A stretch of DNA of 64,000 nt from JAAZKI01 sp012799905 (lineage in GTDB: Bacteria; Verrucomicrobiota; Lentisphaeria; Oligosphaerales; Oligosphaeraceae): positions 62,001 through 126,000 of the forward strand of contig JBMNFR010000015.1 in the NCBI GenBank assembly GCA_050949415.1, in the 5' to 3' direction. The notes beneath the pieces are model-generated. The model made no database searches. It saw only the letters and a list, made by a program, of their open reading frames with translations, and was not told where the DNA came from. Both the position numbers and the translations under genes were made by a program. This document shows, piece by piece, positions 16,666 through 26,245 of the stretch. Each line of letters opens with the position of its first letter. The stretch's first letter is position 1.

Positions 16666-18720
16666 TTACAGCGTCACATCGACAATAGTCAAACCGCCTG
16701 GGGCGACTTTGACGCGGAATGACTTTTCGACGCCGGTCGAATCCTTGGCGGCAAAGCCGGCTGTGTCCTCGGGCGACTTGAGATATTTCACCGGCAGCAG
16801 AAGATATTTGCTGACATTGTCAACTTTCCGCAGCGGCGTTGGCGCTGTCACCACGGCAAAGCCGTAACTCAGCAAGTCATAATTGGTGATATACAGGCGA
16901 TAGCGGCCATCGTCCAGAAGCATTGGCACCATGGGCAGATTGCAAGTAAACACGGCATTGCCGGCCTTTTTCAGCAATTCGGCGCAGGCTTTGCGGAAGC
17001 CGATGCTCACCTTGGTGAAAGTCAGCGTTTCCCGCAGCACAGAGGGCACCTCTGGCAGCTGGCTCAGGTCTCCGGTCAAGTCAGGGCTGTCGTCCGCCTC
17101 GTCTGCCATGGCCTGGAACGCAGTCTGGTCGGCCTCAGTCAGGCTGGAATTGAAAGCGAACGCGGTCAAAGGCCGGTCAGCATGCGGGTCCGTGAACTGA
17201 ACCTCTGGCGCAATGCCCCAGGCCGCCAAATCGAATTCTGCTGCGGCTGTGGCCACGACCGGGCCGCGGCGATAGCTGGCCAAGGCCTTCTTCTCGCTAT
17301 CATCAAGCAAATCAAAGTTGGGCACGAAGAGAGCGCCTTCAGCCGAGGCCAGCTCATCCGTCCGCACAACAGCGCCACAGAGAGCGCCGCGGCGGCCCAT
17401 TTCATAATATGTCTTGTGCAGGGTCCAGCGGCGGGTTTCGATGTAGACCGGGAGAGTGTTGCGCAAGGCTGCGTCAGACCAGACTAAAGTCGGCGCCAGG
17501 CTGCGGCTGATGCCATCGATAAAGCCGATTTCGAAGCGTTCGCGCAGCCATTTCCATTCTTCCTGGCGGATGCCGTCGCCGAGACAGATCATCAATCCGG
17601 TCAGGCAGCGTTTCAGTCCTTGCGGGGTTTGGCGGTGGAATCCCAGCAGGGTATAGATATCGCGTTCAAGCCGACAGGGGAAGTGGTGAATCACATCCCA
17701 TTCCTCGGTCGCGTCGCGCACTCCGAGCAGGCTAAGCGCCTTTCCTTCCGGCACGTAGGCTGCGGTCAGCGGCGCCAAGGCCATATAGCGATGGAAGCGG
17801 TCGCCCCAGTCGGCATGTTGCATGTGCAGCCCTGTTGGCACGATGTTCGGCATCAAGTAATCCAGGCCTGCCTCCACCACGCCCTTGAGGTCAAGCCCCT
17901 TGCAGTACAAGGTCTCGAACGGGTCGGTGCAGTACATGCCCAGGGCGATCGCCTTGCGGCCGATTTGGTGCAGGCGGCCACCGATCTTGCGCCAGAACTG
18001 ATTCCAGCGCCAAACGTGGAATTCGATCCATTCCAGGCGGTGTTTTCCCCACAGCCAGTCGCCGCGGAGACAGCGCATTTCGAGCGACTCGTCGTCCATG
18101 CCGTCTTCCAATTGCGCTGGGGCGGTGCGGCCGGTGTAGTCCAGGAACTGCTTGAGCATATCAGCTGAGAAGTCGCCATGCGCCAAGTGATAAGCCTGCG
18201 GGCAGAAATTGTCCGCCACCTGCAAGCCGGCGAAGCCATAGTCAGTCAGCGTTGCGCAAAGCTGGTCAGCGAAAAAGTCTTCGTAGTAGGTTCCGTCTGC
18301 CAGGCGTTTAAGGACGTTCAACGACCAACTCCCAGTGCGGAGGGAGCACATCACTTCCGGATGGTCGCTGAGCCATTCCCGGTGCCAGCGGTTGCCCAGG
18401 TATACGCCCATGATGCCCAGGTACGGCTCCACCCCAGCCGCAGCCAGATTTTGCACCAAGGTGCGCAGATCAAAGTTAGTCCAGTCCTGGCGTTCGCGTT
18501 CGTCATTGCTCGGACTAGCGTAGTACGAGCAATTGTCTGGCGGCAACGTCTTTTCCTGGGCCATGCCATCATGGTGATGGACAATGTCCGCATGGAACAA
18601 AAAAGCGGAGATGCCGCGGGGGGTAAAGCCCATTTGGCGCAGCACCCGCGCCGCGCCGCAATCCGGGTCGGTGCGCTCAAAGCCAATCATCGGCATCCAG
18701 ACATGAATTTCATCTTGCAT
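16666..18720 (-). CDS. Large hydrolase-like protein of unknown specificity
   Basis: The 684-residue protein has no signal peptide. Its N-terminal ~450 residues read like a glycoside-hydrolase TIM barrel: GFTPRGISAFLFHADIVHHH, DLRTLVQNLAAAGVEPYLGI, DYGFAGLQVADNFCPQ (an Asp at a barrel strand end), RLEWIEFHVWRWNQFWRKIG. The end is beta-rich (YRLYITNYDLLSYGFAVV, SFRVKVAPGGLTIVDVTL), as in many glycosidases with a C-terminal sandwich. The start ATG at 18720 has AAAGGA upstream; an extension to 18759 is open but lacks a site. It lies 96 bp after the intact DUF4838 gene on the same strand, so the two may act together on a glycan. No family assignment is secure. Confidence 0.7.
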   Translation of the reverse strand: MQDEIHVWMPMIGFERTDPDCGAARVLRQMGFTPRGISAFLFHADIVHHHDGMAQEKTLPPDNCSYYASPSNDERERQDWTNFDLRTLVQNLAAAGVEPYLGIMGVYLGNRWHREWLSDHPEVMCSLRTGSWSLNVLKRLADGTYYEDFFADQLCATLTDYGFAGLQVADNFCPQAYHLAHGDFSADMLKQFLDYTGRTAPAQLEDGMDDESLEMRCLRGDWLWGKHRLEWIEFHVWRWNQFWRKIGGRLHQIGRKAIALGMYCTDPFETLYCKGLDLKGVVEAGLDYLMPNIVPTGLHMQHADWGDRFHRYMALAPLTAAYVPEGKALSLLGVRDATEEWDVIHHFPCRLERDIYTLLGFHRQTPQGLKRCLTGLMICLGDGIRQEEWKWLRERFEIGFIDGISRSLAPTLVWSDAALRNTLPVYIETRRWTLHKTYYEMGRRGALCGAVVRTDELASAEGALFVPNFDLLDDSEKKALASYRRGPVVATAAAEFDLAAWGIAPEVQFTDPHADRPLTAFAFNSSLTEADQTAFQAMADEADDSPDLTGDLSQLPEVPSVLRETLTFTKVSIGFRKACAELLKKAGNAVFTCNLPMVPMLLDDGRYRLYITNYDLLSYGFAVVTAPTPLRKVDNVSKYLLLPVKYLKSPEDTAGFAAKDSTGVEKSFRVKVAPGGLTIVDVTL

Positions 18721-18816
18721 GGGATGGAATCCTTTCTTGACATGGGCGTGAAATATCAATCTGCGGCCGGGGCGCTCCGGCTTCCAGCCGCTATCTTTCG
18801 TGGTTCAGCAACAGGC

Positions 18817-21495
18817 TCATATAAGCAGCCAGCCGGCTGATGCCGGGTTGTAGTTCCGGTGCAGGAGCCGACCTGGCCATGGCTCGTGTTTCACCCAGGC
18901 TTCTCCCTGGCAAAGGACATTGAGCCGAATCGGACTGTTGCCGCGGCGATAGCCTTCGAACAGCGTCCAGGGCACTTTCACGGTAGTAACGCCGTCTTTC
19001 ACCTCGGATTTCACCACCGGAGGAACCCGGAAAATGAAATCATAGACGCTGACCGAGCCCTGCTCAGAGACGTTGAAGACCATCGGCGGCCAGAGTCGGC
19101 ACGGTTCAATCTCAATGGTGACAGCCTTGCCGAGCGTTCCCTCCAGCACGATGTTCAGGTGATCGTCATCGCGGTAGGCTGACCAATGCCCTGCATCGCC
19201 GATTTTCTGGCGGTCGGCGCCAGGAGCGCCAACCGCGCACTTTGCCACCTGCCCTTCCGGCTTCTCGCCGGTGTAGGCCGCAATGCGCGGATCATCCAGG
19301 CGGAAATTCGGCAGGTCGACATCCAAAAGGTGCTGCAAGCATTCCAGGCGTGCGTCCAACTTGGCCGGGAAGAACAAGTATCCTTCGGCCTCGGAATGAT
19401 AGCCCAGACGCAGGTCACGCTCGCACAACTTCCGCATAGCAAGGCTGTTGGCCACTTCGTCTTCGACGATTTTGCGCAAGGCGGCGCGATTGTCACGCTT
19501 GTCAAAGAACATCTCTTCGCGGGCAGCGTAGAAATGAAGCAGGTTGCACGTACTCTTGATTTGCAGACCGATGGCTTCGGCCAGGTCGATATCAGCGGTG
19601 CGGGCGCTGTCGTCGCGATATTTTTCGCGCAGGTTAGCGAACACGGCCAGGCCTTTTTGCCAGGCTTCATTCATAGCGTCGCACAAGGCGATTCCCTCCT
19701 GCAGCGTGTGTTGGTAAATCAAACATTCGCCGATGCGGTCTCCGCTGACTTCCGGAAAATGCTTCAATATCCAGCTTGGGGAGATCGGCGCGTCAGCCGG
19801 ATACAGATGCAGCGGCCAAGCAATCGAATGATGCAGCGGGCCAAACCAGGCAAACGCGATATTGGCCGGGAATTGCTGATATCCCTCGGCAAAGTATTTC
19901 CAGGCTTTGACGACATCCGGGGCGTCCTCGCGCCAGTTCGGACGCGCCAGGCTCAGCAAAAATTCGTCCTCCGAGGACGGGAAAGGCAGGAAGGACAATT
20001 CGCCAGCCGCCTTGTTCATCAGACCGGGATAATTGCCGAAATACCAGCATTGCATTACCGCAGTGGTTCCCAATTCATGCATGGTCTTGTACTTCTCATA
20101 CAAATTGCTGGGAACTGGGATGAACGGCACTGATGCATTCTCATGCGAGCAACCGACTTGCAGCTTGGCTGCCGGTCGCGCCGCCCGCCCAGCGACTTTG
20201 CGCCAGAGTTCGGACGGCCCGATATAGGCCAGCGAGTAATCAAAGACATTGCGGCCCTTGCCGAGTTGCATGGACACCCCGCCGGACTCGAAATTCAGCA
20301 TCAGACCGCACTCTTCCGGCCAGTTAGCGGTCGCTTCTTCCAGACGTTTAGCCAGGGCGCCGCCGTCCCGTGTGCCTGGCGCATAGAACCAGGCCAGGTA
20401 TTCGGCCTCCGGGTTGATGGCGTGCATGGCCCGCGTCATGGTCAGCGCAGTCTCCCGGAAGATTTCGCCGCAGTCGCGCTCATTGCAGCGCGGGCAGGCG
20501 CACGTGCCAGTGTGCATCTTCCGGCCGACGCAGGCGCCATTGTCCTCGCCAAAGATGATATTGATGATGCCGCCAAGCTTGGGAACCGCCGTGAACAACT
20601 GGGTGACCGACTCGGAAAAATACTTCTGTGCAGTCTCATTAGAAGTGCAGAAGGAGGCCCAGCCGCCTTCCACGACTTTTTGCTCCGCATTGCCGATCAA
20701 CTCCGGGTGGTCCTTAGCCTCAATCATAGGCACCGAATAGTGCGAGGTGCCGAAGCCCTTTGGCTCGCAAATATAAATGTAGATGCGAATGCCGAAGCGA
20801 CCGCAGCGCTCCACCACCTGGCGCAGCTTGGCAAACCGCTTCTCGGCCTGGGCGCCCCGTCCCGGAAACACCGAGGAGGGCAAATCCCGGAAATACATGG
20901 ACAGCCACAGGCCATTGATGTTCGCATGCGCTAGTTTGTTCAGATATTCCTCTGGATAATAGTCGATGTCGTTGAGCAATTCGTCCACGAAAAACGGCGG
21001 CCGGTAGGTGGGGCCGAAAAAGCAGCGCGAAATCCGGTGCTTGACGTACGGTTTCCGGCGCCATTCGCCAATCGTGGCCGCAGCGCCATTCACCTCGCAC
21101 AGCCGGTCTTCAAAGAAATAGACGCCGCGGCGGACGCCGTCAGCGTCGGCTGCGGTGATGACCGTCTCAGCAACGGTGATAGCGATGACATACTCTTCAT
21201 GCTCCAGGGTGGGGTCCTGGCGGATTGTGATCGGGTATGCATCCGGGCCGCTTTCGGCAATCTCCTTGGCTTTCAGAACTCGCCGCAGCGACCACAGGGC
21301 AGTCTCGAAACCCTCGGCGATGTCAGCGGGGAATTCGACCCGGATGTCAACACCGCCGGCCAGAAATTGGTCAGCAGCAGGCGGGCCGTCAGAGAAGCGA
21401 TACTCCAAGGGGCTTTTGAGGTCATCCAGAAAACGCCATTCACTCATGGGGGGCTGGGGCACGTTTTTCAGTTTTTCGATCAAGTCATTCAGCAT
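18817..21495 (-). CDS. DUF4838-family protein (intact)
   Basis: The 892-residue protein begins with an alpha/beta domain (EYVIAITVAETVITAADADGV, GVYFFEDRLCEV), as in the N-domain of family 20/84-like hydrolases. A barrel-like region follows, with NGLWLSMYFRDLP, FGIRIYIYICEPKGFG, IINIIFGEDNGACVGRKM and the cysteine motif CACPRCNERDC. The C-terminal ~160 residues look like a CBM9/DOMON-like sandwich (AYRDDDHLNIVLEG, VYDFIFRVPP, RLNVLCQGEAWVKHEPW). No signal peptide is seen, unlike the broken relative at 7520. The role is probably glycan breakdown; the reaction is not known to me. ATG 21495 was chosen because AGGAAAGG lies about 11 nt upstream. It is transcribed together with the hydrolase-like gene at 16666. 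Confidence 0.8.
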   Translation of the reverse strand: MLNDLIEKLKNVPQPPMSEWRFLDDLKSPLEYRFSDGPPAADQFLAGGVDIRVEFPADIAEGFETALWSLRRVLKAKEIAESGPDAYPITIRQDPTLEHEEYVIAITVAETVITAADADGVRRGVYFFEDRLCEVNGAAATIGEWRRKPYVKHRISRCFFGPTYRPPFFVDELLNDIDYYPEEYLNKLAHANINGLWLSMYFRDLPSSVFPGRGAQAEKRFAKLRQVVERCGRFGIRIYIYICEPKGFGTSHYSVPMIEAKDHPELIGNAEQKVVEGGWASFCTSNETAQKYFSESVTQLFTAVPKLGGIINIIFGEDNGACVGRKMHTGTCACPRCNERDCGEIFRETALTMTRAMHAINPEAEYLAWFYAPGTRDGGALAKRLEEATANWPEECGLMLNFESGGVSMQLGKGRNVFDYSLAYIGPSELWRKVAGRAARPAAKLQVGCSHENASVPFIPVPSNLYEKYKTMHELGTTAVMQCWYFGNYPGLMNKAAGELSFLPFPSSEDEFLLSLARPNWREDAPDVVKAWKYFAEGYQQFPANIAFAWFGPLHHSIAWPLHLYPADAPISPSWILKHFPEVSGDRIGECLIYQHTLQEGIALCDAMNEAWQKGLAVFANLREKYRDDSARTADIDLAEAIGLQIKSTCNLLHFYAAREEMFFDKRDNRAALRKIVEDEVANSLAMRKLCERDLRLGYHSEAEGYLFFPAKLDARLECLQHLLDVDLPNFRLDDPRIAAYTGEKPEGQVAKCAVGAPGADRQKIGDAGHWSAYRDDDHLNIVLEGTLGKAVTIEIEPCRLWPPMVFNVSEQGSVSVYDFIFRVPPVVKSEVKDGVTTVKVPWTLFEGYRRGNSPIRLNVLCQGEAWVKHEPWPGRLLHRNYNPASAGWLLI

Positions 21496-21907
21496 GATAC
21501 AGGGGCCTTTCCTGATGTTACCTAACACATTAACTTATATCAAATCTCGTTTTCCATCACAAAACCTCGCACGTTAACAAATTTTGCAAACGCCTTTCCA
21601 AAATCTATCATCCTTATTGAGTTTTCCAATCGCGCCCCAGCAATTTCACCCCAACCGGAGTGCTTTTGCCCGGAATTTACCCGCCAAAAGAGTTTTCGCT
21701 TTTCCGGCTTGCACTCCCCGCAAATGCTATTACATTAAGCGAGTTTAATTTCCGTAACTTAACCGCGAAACCACGTGCAATCCCACCTGTCATAGCACCA
21801 ACCCAAAGACAAAATTTCCGCGTATTCCGTGTATTCCGTGGTTAAAAATAGTTTATGGGCGCCAGCCCAAGTGCATCTATTTACCCCCTATAATTGAGCG
21901 CATTGCC
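21496..21907. other. Gap with degenerate dispersed repeats
   Basis: No gene is seen. It contains TCACAAAACCTCGCACGTTAA (about 21557; related to 16200 and 5975), a GCAATCCCACCTGTCA segment (about 21776; related to 5650) and CGTGTATTC/GTGGTTAAAAA units (about 21812-21850; related to 5995-6140). It separates divergent genes, so both promoters should lie here, but I could not pick clear boxes. Confidence 0.55.
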
Positions 21908-22762
21908 ATGTCCAGATTCAAAATCGGCGTAATGGTCGACTCCCTCCGCCTGCCTATTCCCGAGGGCGTTCGCAAAGCCCGCGAACTTGGCGCGGACGGC
22001 ATCCAGGTCTATGTGGTTGACGGCGATATGTCAGCCGAAGCCCTTGACGCCAGCCGCCGCCGCGAGTTCCGCCAACTGGTCAGCGACACTGGCCTGGAAA
22101 TCTCCGCCCTATGCGGCGACCTGGGCGGCCACGGCTTCCAGATCGAAGCTGAAAACGAAGTCAAGATCAGCCGTTCAAAAGCAATTGTCGACCTGGCTGT
22201 CGACTTAGGCACGAACGTAGTGACCACGCACATCGGCGTCGTCCCCCCGGATCGCAACTCGCCGGTCTACCGCAACCAGCTCAAGGTCTGCAAAGAGTTG
22301 GGCGAGTATGCCGCCAAGCGCGGCGTGGCCTTTGCCATTGAGACCGGCCCGGAGCCGGCCAAGCTCCTGGCGTCTTTCCTTGACGAAGTGAACTCCCCTG
22401 GCGTCGGCGTCAATCTTGACCCTGCGAACTTGGTCATGGTTCTCAACGACGACCCAGGGCAAGCTGTCTACACCCTGAAAAAGTACATCGTCCACACACA
22501 CGCCAAGGACGGCGTCCAGTACAAGCCCTGCGACCCCGTCCAAGTCTACGCTTCCTTTGCCGAAGGCGGCATAGAAGGCCTCAATATCGGCGAGCTGTTC
22601 AATGAACTGCCTCTCGGAGAGGGAAATGTGGATTGGGATCGCTATCTGGCAGCCCTTTCCGAAATAGGTTACCGGGGTTACCTCACCATCGAACGCGAGG
22701 TCGGGGCTAATCCTGAGGCGGACATCCGCACTGCTGTCAATTTCCTTAAAGCCAAAATCTGA
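21908..22762 (+). CDS. Sugar phosphate isomerase/epimerase
   Basis: The 284-residue TIM-barrel protein shows GVMVDSLRLPIPEGVRKA, LGADGIQVYVVDGDMSAE, ISALCGDLGGHGF, NVVTTHIGVVP, VAFAIETGPEP, GVGVNLDPANLVM, YIVHTHAKDGV and the final LPLGEGNVDWDRYLAAL...GYLTIERE. The Glu, Asp, His and Glu in these strand ends form the metal site of the xylose-isomerase-like family. The substrate is unknown. A strong terminator lies 50 bp after the stop, and a TRAP transporter operon follows; the imported compound may be its substrate, which is inference. Confidence 0.88.
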   Translation: MSRFKIGVMVDSLRLPIPEGVRKARELGADGIQVYVVDGDMSAEALDASRRREFRQLVSDTGLEISALCGDLGGHGFQIEAENEVKISRSKAIVDLAVDLGTNVVTTHIGVVPPDRNSPVYRNQLKVCKELGEYAAKRGVAFAIETGPEPAKLLASFLDEVNSPGVGVNLDPANLVMVLNDDPGQAVYTLKKYIVHTHAKDGVQYKPCDPVQVYASFAEGGIEGLNIGELFNELPLGEGNVDWDRYLAALSEIGYRGYLTIEREVGANPEADIRTAVNFLKAKI

Positions 22763-22811
22763 GCCTGACGGTGGCGCAAGCGCCATCGAATGACGCCAGC
22801 AGGCTCAACCA

Positions 22812-22868
22812 GGACAACACCGACTGACCGGACGATTGGCCGGCAAGTCCGTGTTGTCTCTTTTTTTT
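22812..22868 (+). terminator. Rho-independent terminator
   Basis: GGACAACACCGACT (22812-) pairs with AGTCCGTGTTGTC (to 22858) with one mismatch. An inner GACCGG/CCGGC stem and a run of eight T (22861-22868) complete a textbook terminator after the isomerase gene. It therefore splits that gene from the TRAP operon. Confidence 0.85.
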
Positions 22869-22963
22869 GGCCGCCTCCACACACTTCCCGCTCGCTTTTT
22901 CTAACGTTTCTCCGGCAACGATTCCATAACTGCATCGCTCTCTGCCGCTAAAAGGAACCCACC

Positions 22964-24043
22964 ATGAACTCAAAAACCGACCCGGACAACCCCGCCGCCC
23001 CTCCCCAAGCCCGCAGTAAGACCATCGTCGCCACCCTGCTCACATTTCTTCCCCTCCTGGGCATCCTTATTGCTGGAATCGCCTTTGTCTCATGCAGCAA
23101 AGACGGCGACAGGCCAGAATTCCGCCTGACCTACAGCATCTTCTTCCCCTCTACTCACGTCCACACCAAACTGGCGGAACAATGGGCCGAGGAGATCACA
23201 CGCCGGACGCAGGGACGCGTCGTCATCGACATCTATTCCGGCGCCGTCCTCTCCAGCGCCAGTGAGAACTACGACTGCGTCCTGCATGGCGTCTCTGACC
23301 TTGGCATGAGCTGCTTCTCCTACTCTCGCGGCTTGTTCCCACTCGTCGAATGCCTGGATCTGCCGCATGGCTATCCAGACGGCAAGACTGCCACCAGCAT
23401 TGCCAACGACTTCATCAACCACTTCCAGCCTAAGGAGCTTGCCTATACTCACTTCCTCTATGCTCATGCCCACGGCCCTGGTCTCCTTGCCACCCAAGCT
23501 CCGGTTCAGGCCTTGGCTGACGTACGCGGCCTGAGCATCCGCGGCACCGGCATCACCGCCATGATCATCAACGCCCTCGGCGCCAACGCGGTCGGCATGA
23601 GCCAGCCCGATACTTTTGAAGCGCTTCGCAAAGGCGTTGTCAACGGCACCCTTTGCCCAATGGAAACTCTCAAAGGCTGGAAGCAAGGCGAGGTCATCAA
23701 TTACGTCACCAAAATCCCTGCCATCGGCTACACCACCACCATGTTCGTCGTCATGAACAAAAAAACCTGGGAAAAACTCCCTGATGACATCAAGAAAATC
23801 TTCACCGAGGTCAGCCAGGAATGGATTCCAAAACACGGCCAGGCCTGGGATGACGCTGATGACGAAGGCACGCAGTTCGTCACTGAACTGGGAAAGACCG
23901 TGACCGCCATCGCACCGGAAGAAAATCAGAAGGCATCCGAAGCTCTTGAACCTCTCTTTGACCGTTGGGCTCAAGAAGTCAAGCAGAAAAACCTGCCCGG
24001 ACTGGAAGCGCTCGTCTTTATCAATAACAAGCTCGGGCGATGA
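22964..24043 (+). CDS. dctP: TRAP transporter substrate-binding protein DctP
   Basis: The 359-residue protein is the extracytoplasmic binding protein of a tripartite ATP-independent transporter. After a cytoplasmic stretch and a membrane segment (ATLLTFLPLLGILIAGIAF) comes VSC, possibly a lipoprotein cysteine near residue 44. The mature part has the DctP pattern: AEQWAEEITRRTQGRVVIDIYSGAVL, DLGMSCFSYS, GLSIRGTG with the Arg that binds the substrate carboxylate, LRKGVVNGTLCP and TTMFVVMNKKTWEKLP. Substrates are usually small organic or sugar acids. AAAGGAA lies 7 nt before the ATG. dctQ and dctM follow, but a heptamer repeat block of ~370 bp has been placed between dctP and dctQ. Confidence 0.93.
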   Translation: MNSKTDPDNPAAPPQARSKTIVATLLTFLPLLGILIAGIAFVSCSKDGDRPEFRLTYSIFFPSTHVHTKLAEQWAEEITRRTQGRVVIDIYSGAVLSSASENYDCVLHGVSDLGMSCFSYSRGLFPLVECLDLPHGYPDGKTATSIANDFINHFQPKELAYTHFLYAHAHGPGLLATQAPVQALADVRGLSIRGTGITAMIINALGANAVGMSQPDTFEALRKGVVNGTLCPMETLKGWKQGEVINYVTKIPAIGYTTTMFVVMNKKTWEKLPDDIKKIFTEVSQEWIPKHGQAWDDADDEGTQFVTELGKTVTAIAPEENQKASEALEPLFDRWAQEVKQKNLPGLEALVFINNKLGR

Positions 24044-24044
24044 C

Positions 24045-24074
24045 TCGTCCCGGGCTAAAGCCCGGGCACTGAAC
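24045..24074. repeat. GGCTAAAGCC hairpin after dctP
   Basis: CCCGGGCTAAAGCCCGGGCA is a perfect hairpin with a TAAA-type loop followed by CTGAAC. The same element with the same CACTGAACRGA flank lies near 54597-54625. There is no T-run, so it is not a standard terminator. Confidence 0.75.
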
Positions 24075-24103
24075 AGAGGTAAAACAACAGCTCCCAAGCA
24101 GCT

Positions 24104-24408
24104 CGCCCCTAACGAATGATGAATGATGAATTATGAATTATGAATTATGAATTATGAATTATGAAATGCGCCTCAGCATTCAACATTCAGCATTCAACAT
24201 TCAGCATTCAACATTCAGCATTCAGACCCTCGCCCCTCGCCCCTAAAAAAAAGCCCCTCGCCCCTCGCCTTTAACGAATGATGAATGATGAATTATGAAT
24301 TATGAATTATGAATTATGAAATGCGCCTCAGCATTCAACATTCAGCATTCAGACCCTCGCCCCTCGCCCCTAAAAAAAAAGCCCCTCGCCCCTCGCCCCT
24401 AATCATAA
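24104..24408. repeat. Two tandem heptamer cassettes between dctP and dctQ
   Basis: Each cassette reads CCCCTAACGAATGATGAATG, then GAATTAT heptamers, the fixed core GAAATGCGCCTCAGCATTC, ATTCAAC/ATTCAGC heptamers and CCCTCGCCCCT units. They differ in heptamer number (longer first copy), the sign of slippage. The GAATGATGAAT and ATTCAACATTC arms are imperfect inverted repeats, so each cassette can fold around the core. Confidence 0.9.
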
Positions 24409-24416
24409 GGCTTACC

Positions 24417-24905
24417 ATGTGGAACATTTATCGAAAAATCGTCACCGGTTTAGTTTTATTTCTAACCAGCCTGGCCGGTCTGGCTGTTCTTCTCATCGTC
24501 ATTGTCACCTGCCTTGACGTCATTCTCCGGCGTTGCGGCTATCCTATTCCCGGCGCCATTGACATTGTCCAACTTGCCGCCTGCGTCGCCGCCATCTGCG
24601 CCTTGCCGTACACCACTGCTGTCAAGGGCCACGTCGCTGTCGAGTTCTTCTTTCAGAACCTGCCGAGGACTGCCAAGATCATTGTGGACGGCTTTTCCCG
24701 GCTGATCATGATGGTTCTGTTCAGCGCCATGTCTGTGCGCTGCGTCACCTATGGCATCACCCTGATGCACCGCAACAGCGTGTCACTGACCCTCAAAATT
24801 CCCTTGTTCTGGGTTCTCTGGGTCATGGCCTTCGCCCTTGCCGTCGTTGTCCTCGTCAAATTCTACAATTTGGCTCATCCAGGGAAGGAGATGATGAAAC
24901 CATGA
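24417..24905 (+). CDS. dctQ: TRAP transporter small membrane subunit DctQ
   Basis: The 162-residue protein has four hydrophobic segments: LVLFLTSLAGLAVLLIVIVT, AIDIVQLAACVAAICALPYT, RLIMMVLFSAMSVRCVTYG and ALAVVVLVKF. The middle KGHVAVEFFF is a common DctQ feature. It links binding protein and large permease in the inner membrane. The frame stays open upstream for 36 more codons, but those are made of heptamer repeats; the ATG at 24417 has TAAGG 5 nt before it and starts with the usual basic MWNIYRK, so it was chosen. Its stop overlaps the dctM start (ATGA), showing coupling. Confidence 0.92.
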   Translation: MWNIYRKIVTGLVLFLTSLAGLAVLLIVIVTCLDVILRRCGYPIPGAIDIVQLAACVAAICALPYTTAVKGHVAVEFFFQNLPRTAKIIVDGFSRLIMMVLFSAMSVRCVTYGITLMHRNSVSLTLKIPLFWVLWVMAFALAVVVLVKFYNLAHPGKEMMKP

Positions 24906-26209
24906 ATCTCCTCCCTCTCGGCATTCTCGGCTGCATCGCCCTTTTGGCCATGATTATCCTCAGCATGCCGGTCGGCTTCGCCCTCACCCTGGTTGGCGCG
25001 GTCGGCTTTGCCATCGCTGTCCACAATCCCGCTGCGGCCTCGCATCTTCTCGTCAGCGTCTTCTACGAGAATTTCACCAAGTACGACTTAAGCATCATTC
25101 CTCTTTTCATTCTCATGGGCCAGGTGTCGTACCATTCCGGCATCAGCCGCCGTCTGTTTGACGCAGCCAACTGCTGGCTCGGTCGTCTTCCCGGCGGCCT
25201 TGGCCTAGCCACCATTGGCGCGGCCGCCGCTTTTGGCGCAGTCTGCGGCTCCGGGCCGGCCAGCGCCGCCACCATGACCGCCGTCGCCATGCCGGAAATG
25301 CGCCGTCATAATTTCAATATCGAATTTGGCGCCGGCATCATCGCTGCGGGGGGCAGCCTCGGCATCATGGTGCCGCCCAGCGTTGTCTTCATCGTCTACG
25401 CCATCATGACTGAGCTGTCGCCGGCCACTCTCTTTATCGCCGGCGTCATTCCCAGCCTCATGGTGAACATCCTCTTCGGCCTCTATATCTTCCTTCTCTG
25501 CCGCAAACGGCCCGATTTAGCTCCCTTGGGACGTCCCTTCACCTGGCGCGAACGCTTCCGCTCGCTCACCGGCATCACTGAAACCTTAGTCCTCTTCTTA
25601 GTCGTCATGGGCGGCATGTTCACCGGCTGGTTCACTCCCACCGAGGCCGCCGCTGTCGGCGCAGGCGGCAGCATCCTCATCGCCATGTTCCAGAAGAAAT
25701 TGACCATCAAACTGCTCTGGCAATCGCTGATGGAAACCGTCCGCACCTCCTGCATGGTTCTCATCATCGTAGCTGGCGCCTTGGTGTTCGGGCGTTTCCT
25801 GGCAGTGACCAACCTGCCGACCTATCTGGCCTCCGGCCTGGCCGACCTGCCCGTGCCCAGCTGGGTGACCATGACCATCATCCTCTTCTTCTACATGGTC
25901 TCCGGATGCTTTGTCGACGCCCTCGCCCTTGTCTTGCTGACTATCCCCATCTTCTATCCGATTGTGCTCACTCTCGGCTACGACCCGGTCTGGTTCGGTA
26001 TCATGGTCGTCATGCTCGTCCAAATGGGCGTCATCACCCCGCCGGTCGGCGTCAACGTCTACGTCGTCAGCGGCATTGAACGCACCATCCCCATGCAGAA
26101 TATCTTCCGCCATGCCCTGCCCTTTGCCGGCCTGCTCGTCCTCGCCTGCTTCCTCATGATGCTCTTCCCTGACATCGCGCTCGCCCTGCCCCGCGCGCTG
26201 GGACGCTGA
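24902..26209 (+). CDS. dctM: TRAP transporter large permease DctM
   Basis: The 435-residue permease is almost entirely hydrophobic, with about 12 membrane segments and the DctM pattern: SMPVGFALTLVGAVGF, DLSIIPLFILMGQV, GAVCGSGPASAATMTAVAMP, AAGGSLGIMVPPSVVFIVY, GWFTPTEAAAVGA and LVQMGVITPPVGVNVYVV. It carries the ion-driven (usually sodium) translocation of the substrate delivered by DctP. The start overlaps dctQ by 4 nt. A GC hairpin lies 37 bp after the stop. Confidence 0.96.
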   Translation: MNLLPLGILGCIALLAMIILSMPVGFALTLVGAVGFAIAVHNPAAASHLLVSVFYENFTKYDLSIIPLFILMGQVSYHSGISRRLFDAANCWLGRLPGGLGLATIGAAAAFGAVCGSGPASAATMTAVAMPEMRRHNFNIEFGAGIIAAGGSLGIMVPPSVVFIVYAIMTELSPATLFIAGVIPSLMVNILFGLYIFLLCRKRPDLAPLGRPFTWRERFRSLTGITETLVLFLVVMGGMFTGWFTPTEAAAVGAGGSILIAMFQKKLTIKLLWQSLMETVRTSCMVLIIVAGALVFGRFLAVTNLPTYLASGLADLPVPSWVTMTIILFFYMVSGCFVDALALVLLTIPIFYPIVLTLGYDPVWFGIMVVMLVQMGVITPPVGVNVYVVSGIERTIPMQNIFRHALPFAGLLVLACFLMMLFPDIALALPRALGR

Positions 26210-26245
26210 CCAACGCCAATGCGCCGCCCGGCACTTTTTTAGCAG

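Noticed and set aside
24309..24416. Longer N-terminus for DctQ
   Set aside because: The extra codons are repeat-derived, and the ATG at 24417 has its own ribosome site and normal DctQ start.
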